From NCBI RefSeq assembly GCF_042242105.1, contig NC_092024.1, positions 7,095,501 through 7,159,500 of the forward strand: a DNA stretch of 64,000 nt. Direction: 5' to 3'. Of this stretch, positions 34,290 to 47,100 are shown piece after piece. The position numbers and the translations under genes are program-made. The DNA comes from Pempheris klunzingeri. Taxonomy: Eukaryota > Chordata > Actinopteri > Acropomatiformes > Pempheridae. The stretch's first letter is position 1, and every line of letters starts with the position of its first letter. A model generated the notes under the pieces. It did no database searches. It was given only the letters and a program-made list of their open reading frames with translations, and had not been told where the DNA came from.

Positions 34290-34856
34290 TGTCAGTTTGC
34301 CCAAGCAGCGGAGGCGACCCAGGAAGAAAAATTCAGGACTCCAAGAAGATGCACCTTCATATTTGCTTTATTTTCAATGTGCAGCACCAGGCCCCTCTCC
34401 AGCATGTGCTCCAGCTCACTCAAACCCAACAACAACCTCCCGGCACATAAACCACCATCTTAAATACCTGTCCCCATAAGGCACCTACCACCTGACCGGG
34501 AACTTACCAACCACAATAAATAAAAACCACACATTTATACAACCCACATCTAACTGAATCTATATACTAAACAAATATTAATCAACTAAACCTACTCAAT
34601 CTATTTAATAAATACCCCCCTAATTACCTTACACACTTATTTTACATTTATCTAAAACGAAACTCCCCTCAACCCACTTCCCACATGGCATCCTCCTCCC
34701 GGAACTTATAAGAGGCGTCCGAACCCCCGGGGAATTCTTTTGCCCGGACACCCTGGGAGGAAGAGGACAGGCAGAGGTAAGTTCCAACAACCAGCATGAC
34801 ATACAAATCAACACAGTCTCTCCATTAACAAGGAGTAACGGCCGTCCGTCGTTACA
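34290..34856 (-). repeat. LTR of the Gypsy element (567 bp)
   Basis: On the minus strand it starts TGTAACGACGGACGGCCG and ends AACTGACA two bases before the primer binding site, giving the canonical TG...CA ends. It holds a TATA-like CTTATAAG (34705-34712) and, further downstream, AATAAA (34367-34372), consistent with promoter and poly(A) signals. Its outer edge joins an inverted piece of the 798-bp satellite, and no second LTR is present to compare. Confidence 0.8.
34367..34372 (-). promoter_or_regulatory. AATAAA poly(A) signal in the LTR
   Basis: AATAAA on the minus strand, about 335 bp downstream of the TATA-like CTTATAAG and about 75 bp before the LTR end. This suits an R-region poly(A) signal. 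Confidence 0.5.
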
Positions 34857-35110
34857 CTGATATTGTCGGTTCTTTTAATACTACATGAACAAAATTTGGG
34901 AAATTAATGTTTTTACCGGGATACACATTGTATGGGGTTGGCCAGTCCTTTGAGGCCAATCAACTGTTGATCTGACTGACTTTCTTAATCTAAACTCAGC
35001 CTTTTGCATGTCATGGTGGTGAGGTCTGGAAGGGGAAATCATTGACTGTTTGCATCACCCACTTCATGACACTATTCTGGTAAATCTGGATTACAAATGA
35101 TAGTCTTATT
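34857..35110 (-). repeat. inverted 254-bp piece of the 798-bp satellite
   Basis: This piece is the reverse complement of the part of the 798-bp unit that runs from AATAAGACTATC to CCGACAATATCAG. It begins at the outer edge of the LTR and ends at 35110, where direct-orientation satellite resumes after a 5-bp filler (ACAAG). All other satellite units in the window are in the opposite orientation. It was probably the original flank of the retroelement and inverted together with it. Confidence 0.92.
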
Positions 35111-38100
35111 ACAAGACAAATGTACCGCGTGTGTTGTGAGGGTTGAATCAGTCCCACTTTAATCTCTGAAGTGCCATGAGTATCCCTTCGCAGAGGCAAT
35201 TTCATAGTCTATGAAGTTCTACTGAGACGTGATTATTGCTGGTTGAAAACTTAACCCAATACCCCGCCTGGATGACTTGAAATACAGTCAGCTGTGGCAA
35301 TTTTTGTTAGTCTCTGAGGAGGCTTTGCACTTTGTATGAATGACAAAATCCTGACAGTAATGTAAAAGTTCAACTTTCATTCTCCTCGTATGTACAGGGC
35401 ACATTTCGTCAGCATGTCTTTGAATTTGTGTGGCAAAAGTGGGCCACTTCTCGATATCCTGGACTTAGTAAGACTATCATTTGTAATCCAGATTTACCAG
35501 AATAGTGTCATGAAGTGGGTGATGCAAACAGTCAATGATTTCCCCTTCCAGACCTCACCACCATGACATGCAAAAGGCTGAGTTTAGATTAAGAAAGTCA
35601 GTCAGATCAACAGTTGATTGGCCTCAAAGGACTGGCCAACCCCATACAATGTGTATCCCGGTAAAAACATTAATTTCCCAAATTTTGTTCATGTAGTATT
35701 AAAAGAACCGACAATATCAGGAAGGCTTTTAGCTGCCTTCTGCAGAATGTGTCAGTCTTTGTGGTTTATACATAAAATCTAGGATTTCCCCATGCAGACG
35801 TGACCACCTTAACATGCAGAGGGCGGAGTTTGGAGCCAATGAGCCAATGGTGTTGTACATTAACATTTACTTTTCCCAAAAGTCCTCCACACCCAACAAG
35901 GTTCGACAAATGTACCGCGTGTGTTGTGAGGGTTGAATCAGTCCCACTTTAATCTCTGAAGTGCCATGAGTATCCCTTCGCAGAGGCAATTTCATAGTCT
36001 ATGAAGTTCTACTGAGACGTGATTATTGCTGGTTGAAAACTTAACCCAATACCCCGCCTGGATGACTTGAAATACAGTCAGCTGTGGCAATTTTTGTTAG
36101 TCTCTGAGGAGGCTTTGCACTTTGTATGAATGACAAAATCCTGACAGTAATGTAAAAGTTCAACTTTCATTCTCCTCGTATGTACAGGGCACATTTCGTC
36201 AGCATGTCTTTGAATTTGTGTGGCAAAAGTGGGCCACTTCTCGATATCCTGGACTTAGTAAGACTATCATTTGTAATCCAGATTTACCAGAATAGTGTCA
36301 TGAAGTGGGTGATGCAAACAGTCAATGATTTCCCCTTCCAGACCTCACCACCATGACATGCAAAAGGCTGAGTTTAGATCAAGAAAGTCAGTCAGATCAA
36401 CAGTTGATTGGCCTCAAAGGACTGGCCAACCCCATACAATGTGTATCCCGGTAAAAACATTAATTTCCCAAATTTTGTTCATGTAGTATTAAAAGAACCG
36501 ACAATATCAGGAAGGCTTTTAGCTGCCTTCTGCAGAACGTGTCAGTCTTTGTGGTTTATACATAAAATCTAGGATTTCCCCATGCAGACGTGACCACCTT
36601 AACATGCAGAGGGCGGAGTTTGGAGTCAATGAGCCAATGAGCCAATGGTGTTGTACATTAACATTTACTTTTCCCAAAAGTCCTCCACACCCAACAAGGT
36701 TCGACAAATGTACCGCGTGTGTTGTGAGGGTTGAATCAGTCCCACTTTAATCTCTGAAGTGCCATGAGTATCCCTTCGCAGAGGCAATTTCATAGTCTAT
36801 GAAGTTCTACTGAGACGTGATTATTGCTGGTTGAAAACTTAACCCAATACCCCGCCTGGATGACTTGAAATACAGTCAGCTGTGGCAATTTTTGTTAGTC
36901 TCTGAGGAGGCTTTGCACTTTGTATGAATGACAAAATCCTGACAGTAATGTAAAAGTTCAACTTTCATTCTCCTCGTATGTACAGGGCACATTTCGTCAG
37001 CATGTCTTTGAATTTGTGTGGCAAAAGTGGCCCACTTCTCGATATCCTGGACTTAGTAAGACTATCATTTGTAATCCAGATTTACCAGAATAGTGTCATG
37101 AAGTGGGTGATGCAAACAGTCAATGATTTCCCCTTCCAGACCTCACCACCATGACATGCAAAAGGCTGAGTTTAGATCAAGAAAGTCAGTCAGATCAACA
37201 GTTGATTGGCCTCAAAGGACTGGCCAACCCCATACAATGTGTATCCCGGTAAAAACATTAATTTCCCAAATTTTGTTCATGTAGTATTAAAAGAACCGAC
37301 AATATCAGGAAGGCTTTTAGCTGCCTTCTGCAGAACGTGTCAGTCTTTGTGGTTTATACATAAAATCTAGGATTTCCCCATGCAGACGTGACCACCTTAA
37401 CATGCAGAGGGCGGAGTTTGGAGTCAATGAGCCAATGAGCCAATGGTGTTGTACATTAACATTTACTTTTCCCAAAAGTCCTCCACACCCAACAAGGTTC
37501 GACAAATGTACCGCGTGTGTTGTGAGGGTTGAATCAGTCCCACTTTAATCTCTGAAGTGCCATGAGTATCCCTTCGCAGAGGCAATTTCATAGTCTATGA
37601 AGTTCTACTGAGACGTGATTATTGCTGGTTGAAAACTTAACCCAATACCCCGCCTGGATGACTTGAAATACAGTCAGCTGTGGCAATTTTTGTTAGTCTC
37701 TGAGGAGGCTTTGCACTTTGTATGAATGACAAAATCCTGACAGTAATGTAAAAGTTCAACTTTCATTCTCCTCGTATGTACAGGGCACATTTCGTCAGCA
37801 TGTCTTTGAATTTGTGTGGCAAAAGTGGCCCACTTCTCGATATCCTGGACTTAGTAAGACTATCATTTGTAATCCAGATTTACCAGAATAGTGTCATGAA
37901 GTGGGTGATGCAAACAGTCAATGATTTCCCCTTCCAGACCTCACCACCATGACATGCAAAAGGCTGAGTTTAGATCAAGAAAGTCAGTCAGATCAACAGT
38001 TGATTGGCCTCAAAGGACTGGCCAACCCCATACAATGTGTATCCCGGTAAAAACATTAATTTCCCAAATTTTGTTCATGTAGTATTAAAAGAACCGACAA

Positions 38101-41100
38101 TATCAGGAAGGCTTTTAGCTGCCTTCTGCAGAACGTGTCAGTCTTTGTGGTTTATACATAAAATCTAGGATTTCCCCATGCAGACGTGACCACCTTAACA
38201 TGCAGAGGGCGGAGTTTGGAGTCAATGAGCCAATGAGCCAATGGTGTTGTACATTAACATTTACTTTTCCCAAAAGTCCTCCACACCCAACAAGGTTCGA
38301 CAAATGTACCGCGTGTGTTGTGAGGGTTGAATCAGTCCCACTTTAATCTCTGAAGTGCCATGAGTATCCCTTCGCAGAGGCAATTTCATAGTCTATGAAG
38401 TTCTACTGAGACGTGATTATTGCTGGTTGAAAACTTAACCCAATACCCCGCCTGGATGACTTGAAATACAGTCAGCTGTGGCAATTTTTGTTAGTCTCTG
38501 AGGAGGCTTTGCACTTTGTATGAATGACAAAATCCTGACAGTAATGTAAAAGTTCAACTTTCATTCTCCTCGTATGTACAGGGCACATTTCGTCAGCATG
38601 TCTTTGAATTTGTGTGGCAAAAGTGGGCCACTTCTCGATATCCTGGACTTAGTAAGACTATCATTTGTAATCCAGATTTACCAGAATAGTGTCATGAAGT
38701 GGGTGATGCAAACAGTCAATGATTTCCCCTTCCAGACCTCACCACCATGACATGCAAAAGGCTGAGTTTAGATCAAGAAAGTCAGTCAGATCAACAGTTG
38801 ATTGGCCTCAAAGGACTGGCCAACCCCATACAATGTGTATCCCGGTAAAAACATTAATTTCCCAAATTTTGTTCATGTAGTATTAAAAGAACCGACAATA
38901 TCAGGAAGGCTTTTAGCTGCCTTCTGCAGAACGTGTCAGTCTTTGTGGTTTATACATAAAATCTAGGATTTCCCCATGCAGACGTGACCACCTTAACATG
39001 CAGAGGGCGGAGTTTGGAGTCAATGAGCCAATGGTGTTGTACATTAACATTTACTTTTCCCAAAAGTCCTCCACACCCAACAAGGTTCGACAAATGTACC
39101 GCGTGTGTTGTGAGGGTTGAATCAGTCCCACTTTAATCTCTGAAGTGCCATGAGTATCCCTTCGCAGAGGCAATTTCATAGTCTATGAAGTTCTACTGAG
39201 ACGTGATTATTGCTGGTTGAAAACTTAACCCAATACCCCGCCTGGATGACTTGAAATACAGTCAGCTGTGGCAATTTTTGTTAGTCTCTGAGGAGGCTTT
39301 GCACTTTGTATGAATGACAAAATCCTGACAGTAATGTAAAAGTTCAACTTTCATTCTCCTCGTATGTACAGGGCACATTTCGTCAGCATGTCTTTGAATT
39401 TGTGTGGCAAAAGTGGGCCACTTCTGGATATCCTGGACTTAGTAAGACTATCATTTGTAATCCAGATTTACCAGAATAGTGTCATGAAGTGGGTGATGCA
39501 AACAGTCAATGATTTCCCCTTCCAGACCTCACCACCATGACATGCAAAAGGCTGAGTTTAGATCAAGAAAGTCAGTCAGATCAACAGTTGATTGGCCTCA
39601 AAGGACTGGCCAACCCCATACAATGTGTATCCCGGTAAAAACGTTAATTTCCCAAATTTTGTTCATGTAGTATTAAAAGAACCGACAATATCAGGAAGGC
39701 TTTTAGCTGCCTTCTGCAGAACGTGTCAGTCTTTGTGGTTTATACATAAAATCTAGGATTTCCCCATGCAGACGTGACCACCTTAACATGCAGAGGGCGG
39801 AGTTTGGAGTCAATGAGCCAATGAGCCAATGGTGTTGTACATTAACATTTACTTTTCCCAAAAGTCCTCCACACCCAACAAGGTTCGACAAATGTACCGC
39901 GTGTGTTGTGAGGGTTGAATCAGTCCCACTTTAATCTCTGAAGTGCCATGAGTATCCCTTCGCAGAGGCAATTTCATAGTCTATGAAGTTCTACTGAGAC
40001 GTGATTATTGCTGGTTGAAAACTTAACCCAATACCCCGCCTGGATGACTTGAAATACAGTCAGCTGTGGCAATTTTTGTTAGTCTCTGAGGAGGCTTTGC
40101 ACTTTGTATGAATGACAAAATCCTGACAGTAATGTAAAAGTTCAACTTTCATTCTCCTCGTATGTACAGGGCACATTTCGTCAGCATGTCTTTGAATTTG
40201 TGTGGCAAAAGTGGCCCACTTCTCGATATCCTGGACTTAGTAAGACTATCATTTGTAATCCAGATTTACCAGAATAGTGTCATGAAGTGGGTGATGCAAA
40301 CAGTCAATGATTTCCCCTTCCAGACCTCACCACCATGACATGCAAAAGGCTGAGTTTAGATCAAGAAAGTCAGTCAGATCAACAGTTGATTGGCCTCAAA
40401 GGACTGGCCAACCCCATACAATGTGTATCCCGGTAAAAACATTAATTTCCCAAATTTTGTTCATGTAGTATTAAAAGAACCGACAATATCAGGAAGGCTT
40501 TTAGCTGCCTTCTGCAGAACGTGTCAGTCTTTGTGGTTTATACATAAAATCTAGGATTTCCCCATGCAGACGTGACCACCTTAACATGCAGAGGGCGGAG
40601 TTTGGAGTCAATGAGCCAATGAGCCAATGGTGTTGTACATTAACATTTACTTTTCCCAAAAGTCCTCCACACCCAACAAGGTTCGACAAATGTACCGCGT
40701 GTGTTGTGAGGGTTGAATCAGTCCCACTTTAATCTCTGAAGTGCCATGAGTATCCCTTCGCAGAGGCAATTTCATAGTCTATGAAGTTCTACTGAGACGT
40801 GATTATTGCTGGTTGAAAACTTAACCCAATACCCCGCCTGGATGACTTGAAATACAGTCAGCTGTGGCAATTTTTGTTAGTCTCTGAGGAGGCTTTGCAC
40901 TTTGTATGAATGACAAAATCCTGACAGTAATGTAAAAGTTCAACTTTCATTCTCCTCGTATGTACAGGGCACATTTCGTCAGCATGTCTTTGAATTTGTG
41001 TGGCAAAAGTGGCCCACTTCTCGATATCCTGGACTTAGTAAGACTATCATTTGTAATCCAGATTTACCAGAATAGTGTCATGAAGTGGGTGATGCAAACA

Positions 41101-44100
41101 GTCAATGATTTCCCCTTCCAGACCTCACCACCATGACATGCAAAAGGCTGAGTTTAGATCAAGAAAGTCAGTCAGATCAACAGTTGATTGGCCTCAAAGG
41201 ACTGGCCAACCCCATACAATGTGTATCCCGGTAAAAACATTAATTTCCCAAATTTTGTTCATGTAGTATTAAAAGAACCGACAATATCAGGAAGGCTTTT
41301 AGCTGCCTTCTGCAGAACGTGTCAGTCTTTGTGGTTTATACATAAAATCTAGGATTTCCCCATGCAGACGTGACCACCTTAACATGCAGAGGGCGGAGTT
41401 TGGAGTCAATGAGCCAATGAGCCAATGGTGTTGTACATTAACATTTACTTTTCCCAAAAGTCCTCCACACCCAACAAGGTTCGACAAATGTACCGCGTGT
41501 GTTGTGAGGGTTGAATCAGTCCCACTTTAATCTCTGAAGTGCCATGAGTATCCCTTCGCAGAGGCAATTTCATAGTCTATGAAGTTCTACTGAGACGTGA
41601 TTATTGCTGGTTGAAAACTTAACCCAATACCCCGCCTGGATGACTTGAAATACAGTCAGCTGTGGCAATTTTTGTTAGTCTCTGAGGAGGCTTTGCACTT
41701 TGTATGAATGACAAAATCCTGACAGTAATGTAAAAGTTCAACTTTCATTCTCCTCGTATGTACAGGGCACATTTCGTCAGCATGTCTTTGAATTTGTGTG
41801 GCAAAAGTGGGCCACTTCTCGATATCCTGGACTTAGTAAGACTATCATTTGTAATCCAGATTTACCAGAATAGTGTCATGAAGTGGGTGATGCAAACAGT
41901 CAATGATTTCCCCTTCCAGACCTCACCACCATGACATGCAAAAGGCTGAGTTTAGATCAAGAAAGTCAGTCAGATCAACAGTTGATTGGCCTCAAAGGAC
42001 TGGCCAACCCCATACAATGTGTATCCCGGTAAAAACATTAATTTCCCAAATTTTGTTCATGTAGTATTAAAAGAACCGACAATATCAGGAAGGCTTTTAG
42101 CTGCCTTCTGCAGAACGTGTCAGTCTTTGTGGTTTATACATAAAATCTAGGATTTCCCCATGCAGACGTGACCACCTTAACATGCAGAGGGCGGAGTTTG
42201 GAGTCAATGAGCCAATGGTGTTGTACATTAACATTTACTTTTCCCAAAAGTCCTCCACACCCAACAAGGTTCGACAAATGTACCGCGTGTGTTGTGAGGG
42301 TTGAATCAGTCCCACTTTAATCTCTGAAGTGCCATGAGTATCCCTTCGCAGAGGCAATTTCATAGTCTATGAAGTTCTACTGAGACGTGATTATTGCTGG
42401 TTGAAAACTTAACCCAATACCCCGCCTGGATGACTTGAAATACAGTCAGCTGTGGCAATTTTTGTTAGTCTCTGAGGAGGCTTTGCACTTTGTATGAATG
42501 ACAAAATCCTGACAGTAATGTAAAAGTTCAACTTTCATTCTCCTCGTATGTACAGGGCACATTTCGTCAGCATGTCTTTGAATTTGTGTGGCAAAAGTGG
42601 GCCACTTCTGGATATCCTGGACTTAGTAAGACTATCATTTGTAATCCAGATTTACCAGAATAGTGTCATGAAGTGGGTGATGCAAACAGTCAATGATTTC
42701 CCCTTCCAGACCTCACCACCATGACATGCAAAAGGCTGAGTTTAGATCAAGAAAGTCAGTCAGATCAACAGTTGATTGGCCTCAAAGGACTGGCCAACCC
42801 CATACAATGTGTATCCCGGTAAAAACGTTAATTTCCCAAATTTTGTTCATGTAGTATTAAAAGAACCGACAATATCAGGAAGGCTTTTAGCTGCCTTCTG
42901 CAGAACGTGTCAGTCTTTGTGGTTTATACATAAAATCTAGGATTTCCCCATGCAGACGTGACCACCTTAACATGCAGAGGGCGGAGTTTGGAGTCAATGA
43001 GCCAATGAGCCAATGGTGTTGTACATTAACATTTACTTTTCCCAAAAGTCCTCCACACCCAACAAGGTTCGACAAATGTACCGCGTGTGTTGTGAGGGTT
43101 GAATCAGTCCCACTTTAATCTCTGAAGTGCCATGAGTATCCCTTCGCAGAGGCAATTTCATAGTCTATGAAGTTCTACTGAGACGTGATTATTGCTGGTT
43201 GAAAACTTAACCCAATACCCCGCCTGGATGACTTGAAATACAGTCAGCTGTGGCAATTTTTGTTAGTCTCTGAGGAGGCTTTGCACTTTGTATGAATGAC
43301 AAAATCCTGACAGTAATGTAAAAGTTCAACTTTCATTCTCCTCGTATGTACAGGGCACATTTTGTCAGCATGTCTTTGAATTTGTGTGGCAAAAGTGGGC
43401 CACTTCTCGATATCCTGGACTTAGTAAGACTATCATTTGTAATCCAGATTTACCAGAATAGTGTCATGAAGTGGGTGATGCAAACAGTCAATGATTTCCC
43501 CTTCCAGACCTCACCACCATGACATGCAAAAGGCTGAGTTTAGATCAAGAAAGTCAGTCAGATCAACAGTTGATTGGCCTCAAAGGACTGGCCAACCCCA
43601 TACAATGTGTATCCCGGTAAAAACATTAATTTCCCAAATTTTGTTCATGTAGTATTAAAAGAACCGACAATATCAGGAAGGCTTTTAGCTGCCTTCTGCA
43701 GAACGTGTCAGTCTTTGTGGTTTATACATAAAATCTAGGATTTCCCCATGCAGACGTGACCACCTTAACATGCAGAGGGCGGAGTTTGGAGTCAATGAGC
43801 CAATGAGCCAATGGTGTTGTACATTAACATTTACTTTTCCCAAAAGTCCTCCACACCCAACAAGGTTCGACAAATGTACCGCGTGTGTTGTGAGGGTTGA
43901 ATCAGTCCCACTTTAATCTCTGAAGTGCCATGAGTATCCCTTCGCAGAGGCAATTTCATAGTCTATGAAGTTCTACTGAGACGTGATTATTGCTGGTTGA
44001 AAACTTAACCCAATACCCCGCCTGGATGACTTGAAATACAGTCAGCTGTGGCAATTTTTGTTAGTCTCTGAGGAGGCTTTGCACTTTGTATGAATGACAA

Positions 44101-47100
44101 AATCCTGACAGTAATGTAAAAGTTCAACTTTCATTCTCCTCGTATGTACAGGGCACATTTCGTCAGCATGTCTTTGAATTTGTGTGGCAAAAGTGGGCCA
44201 CTTCTCGATATCCTGGACTTAGTAAGACTATCATTTGTAATCCAGATTTACCAGAATAGTGTCATGAAGTGGGTGATGCAAACAGTCAATGATTTCCCCT
44301 TCCAGACCTCACCACCATGACATGCAAAAGGCTGAGTTTAGATCAAGAAAGTCAGTCAGATCAACAGTTGATTGGCCTCAAAGGACTGGCCAACCCCATA
44401 CAATGTGTATCCCGGTAAAAACATTAATTTCCCAAATTTTGTTCATGTAGTATTAAAAGAACCGACAATATCAGGAAGGCTTTTAGCTGCCTTCTGCAGA
44501 ACGTGTCAGTCTTTGTGGTTTATACATAAAATCTAGGATTTCCCCATGCAGACGTGACCACCTTAACATGCAGAGGGCGGAGTTTGGAGTCAATGAGCCA
44601 ATGAGCCAATGGTGTTGTACATTAACATTTACTTTTCCCAAAAGTCCTCCACACCCAACAAGGTTCGACAAATGTACCGCGTGTGTTGTGAGGGTTGAAT
44701 CAGTCCCACTTTAATCTCTGAAGTGCCATGAGTATCCCTTCGCAGAGGCAATTTCATAGTCTATGAAGTTCTACTGAGACGTGATTATTGCTGGTTGAAA
44801 ACTTAACCCAATACCCCGCCTGGATGACTTGAAATACAGTCAGCTGTGGCAATTTTTGTTAGTCTCTGAGGAGGCTTTGCACTTTGTATGAATGACAAAA
44901 TCCTGACAGTAATGTAAAAGTTCAACTTTCATTCTCCTCGTATGTACAGGGCACATTTCGTCAGCATGTCTTTGAATTTGTGTGGCAAAAGTGGGCCACT
45001 TCTCGATATCCTGGACTTAGTAAGACTATCATTTGTAATCCAGATTTACCAGAATAGTGTCATGAAGTGGGTGATGCAAACAGTCAATGATTTCCCCTTC
45101 CAGACCTCACCACCATGACATGCAAAAGGCTGAGTTTAGATCAAGAAAGTCAGTCAGATCAACAGTTGATTGGCCTCAAAGGACTGGCCAACCCCATACA
45201 ATGTGTATCCCGGTAAAAACATTAATTTCCCAAATTTTGTTCATGTAGTATTAAAAGAACCGACAATATCAGGAAGGCTTTTAGCTGCCTTCTGCAGAAC
45301 GTGTCAGTCTTTGTGGTTTATACATAAAATCTAGGATTTCCCCATGCAGACGTGACCACCTTAACATGCAGAGGGCGGAGTTTGGAGTCAATGAGCCAAT
45401 GAGCCAATGGTGTTGTACATTAACATTTACTTTTCCCAAAAGTCCTCCACACCCAACAAGGTTCGACAAATGTACCGCGTGTGTTGTGAGGGTTGAATCA
45501 GTCCCACTTTAATCTCTGAAGTGCCATGAGTATCCCTTCGCAGAGGCAATTTCATAGTCTATGAAGTTCTACTGAGACGTGATTATTGCTGGTTGAAAAC
45601 TTAACCCAATACCCCGCCTGGATGACTTGAAATACAGTCAGCTGTGGCAATTTTTGTTAGTCTCTGAGGAGGCTTTGCACTTTGTATGAATGACAAAATC
45701 CTGACAGTAATGTAAAAGTTCAACTTTCATTCTCCTCGTATGTACAGGGCACATTTCGTCAGCATGTCTTTGAATTTGTGTGGCAAAAGTGGCCCACTTC
45801 TCGATATCCTGGACTTAGTAAGACTATCATTTGTAATCCAGATTTACCAGAATAGTGTCATGAAGTGGGTGATGCAAACAGTCAATGATTTCCCCTTCCA
45901 GACCTCACCACCATGACATGCAAAAGGCTGAGTTTAGATCAAGAAAGTCAGTCAGATCAACAGTTGATTGGCCTCAAAGGACTGGCCAACCCCATACAAT
46001 GTGTATCCCGGTAAAAACATTAATTTCCCAAATTTTGTTCATGTAGTATTAAAAGAACCGACAATATCAGGAAGGCTTTTAGCTGCCTTCTGCAGAACGT
46101 GTCAGTCTTTGTGGTTTATACATAAAATCTAGGATTTCCCCATGCAGACGTGACCACCTTAACATGCAGAGGGCGGAGTTTGGAGTCAATGAGCCAATGA
46201 GCCAATGGTGTTGTACATTAACATTTACTTTTCCCAAAAGTCCTCCACACCCAACAAGGTTCGACAAATGTACCGCGTGTGTTGTGAGGGTTGAATCAGT
46301 CCCACTTTAATCTCTGAAGTGCCATGAGTATCCCTTCGCAGAGGCAATTTCATAGTCTATGAAGTTCTACTGAGACGTGATTATTGCTGGTTGAAAACTT
46401 AACCCAATACCCCGCCTGGATGACTTGAAATACAGTCAGCTGTGGCAATTTTTGTTAGTCTCTGAGGAGGCTTTGCACTTTGTATGAATGACAAAATCCT
46501 GACAGTAATGTAAAAGTTCAACTTTCATTCTCCTCGTATGTACAGGGCACATTTCGTCAGCATGTCTTTGAATTTGTGTGGCAAAAGTGGGCCACTTCTC
46601 GATATCCTGGACTTAGTAAGACTATCATTTGTAATCCAGATTTACCAGAATAGTGTCATGAAGTGGGTGATGCAAACAGTCAATGATTTCCCCTTCCAGA
46701 CCTCACCACCATGACATGCAAAAGGCTGAGTTTAGATCAAGAAAGTCAGTCAGATCAACAGTTGATTGGCCTCAAAGGACTGGCCAACCCCATACAATGT
46801 GTATCCCGGTAAAAACATTAATTTCCCAAATTTTGTTCATGTAGTATTAAAAGAACCGACAATATCAGGAAGGCTTTTAGCTGCCTTCTGCAGAACGTGT
46901 CAGTCTTTGTGGTTTATACATAAAATCTAGGATTTCCCCATGCAGACGTGACCACCTTAACATGCAGAGGGCGGAGTTTGGAGTCAATGAGCCAATGAGC
47001 CAATGGTGTTGTACATTAACATTTACTTTTCCCAAAAGTCCTCCACACCCAACAAGGTTCGACAAATGTACCGCGTGTGTTGTGAGGGTTGAATCAGTCC

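Larger units (their letters stand above)
30397..34856 (-). mobile_element. fossil Ty3/Gypsy LTR retrotransposon, Gmr1-like order, broken
   Basis: On the minus strand, reading from 34856 down, the parts are one LTR, a primer binding site for tRNA-Leu, gag with a zinc knuckle, an aspartic protease motif, integrase, then reverse transcriptase. Integrase before reverse transcriptase is the Ty1/copia order, but the integrase GPY/F-type tail and the reverse transcriptase sequence are of Ty3/Gypsy type. That combination defines the Gmr1 group of deuterostome Gypsy elements. The copy is incomplete and broken, with a few breaks; no RNase H region or second LTR was found. It lies within the 798-bp satellite. 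With one LTR its age cannot be read from LTR divergence; the long open stretches suggest a moderate age. Confidence 0.9.

Noticed and set aside
34242-34479. Short plus-strand frames in the LTR and leader, and frames antisense to gag and integrase
   Set aside because: They lie opposite recognised retroelement parts and have no similarity of their own.
35011-35205. 64-codon minus-strand frame crossing the inverted satellite junction
   Set aside because: It spans two satellite pieces of opposite orientation and is a chance frame.
37491-37510. Pol III B-box-like GGTTCGACAAA in the 798-bp unit
   Set aside because: Only the first seven bases match GGTTCGA; the 3' half does not, and the nearest A-box-like TGGCAAAAGTGG is hundreds of bases away and misplaced.
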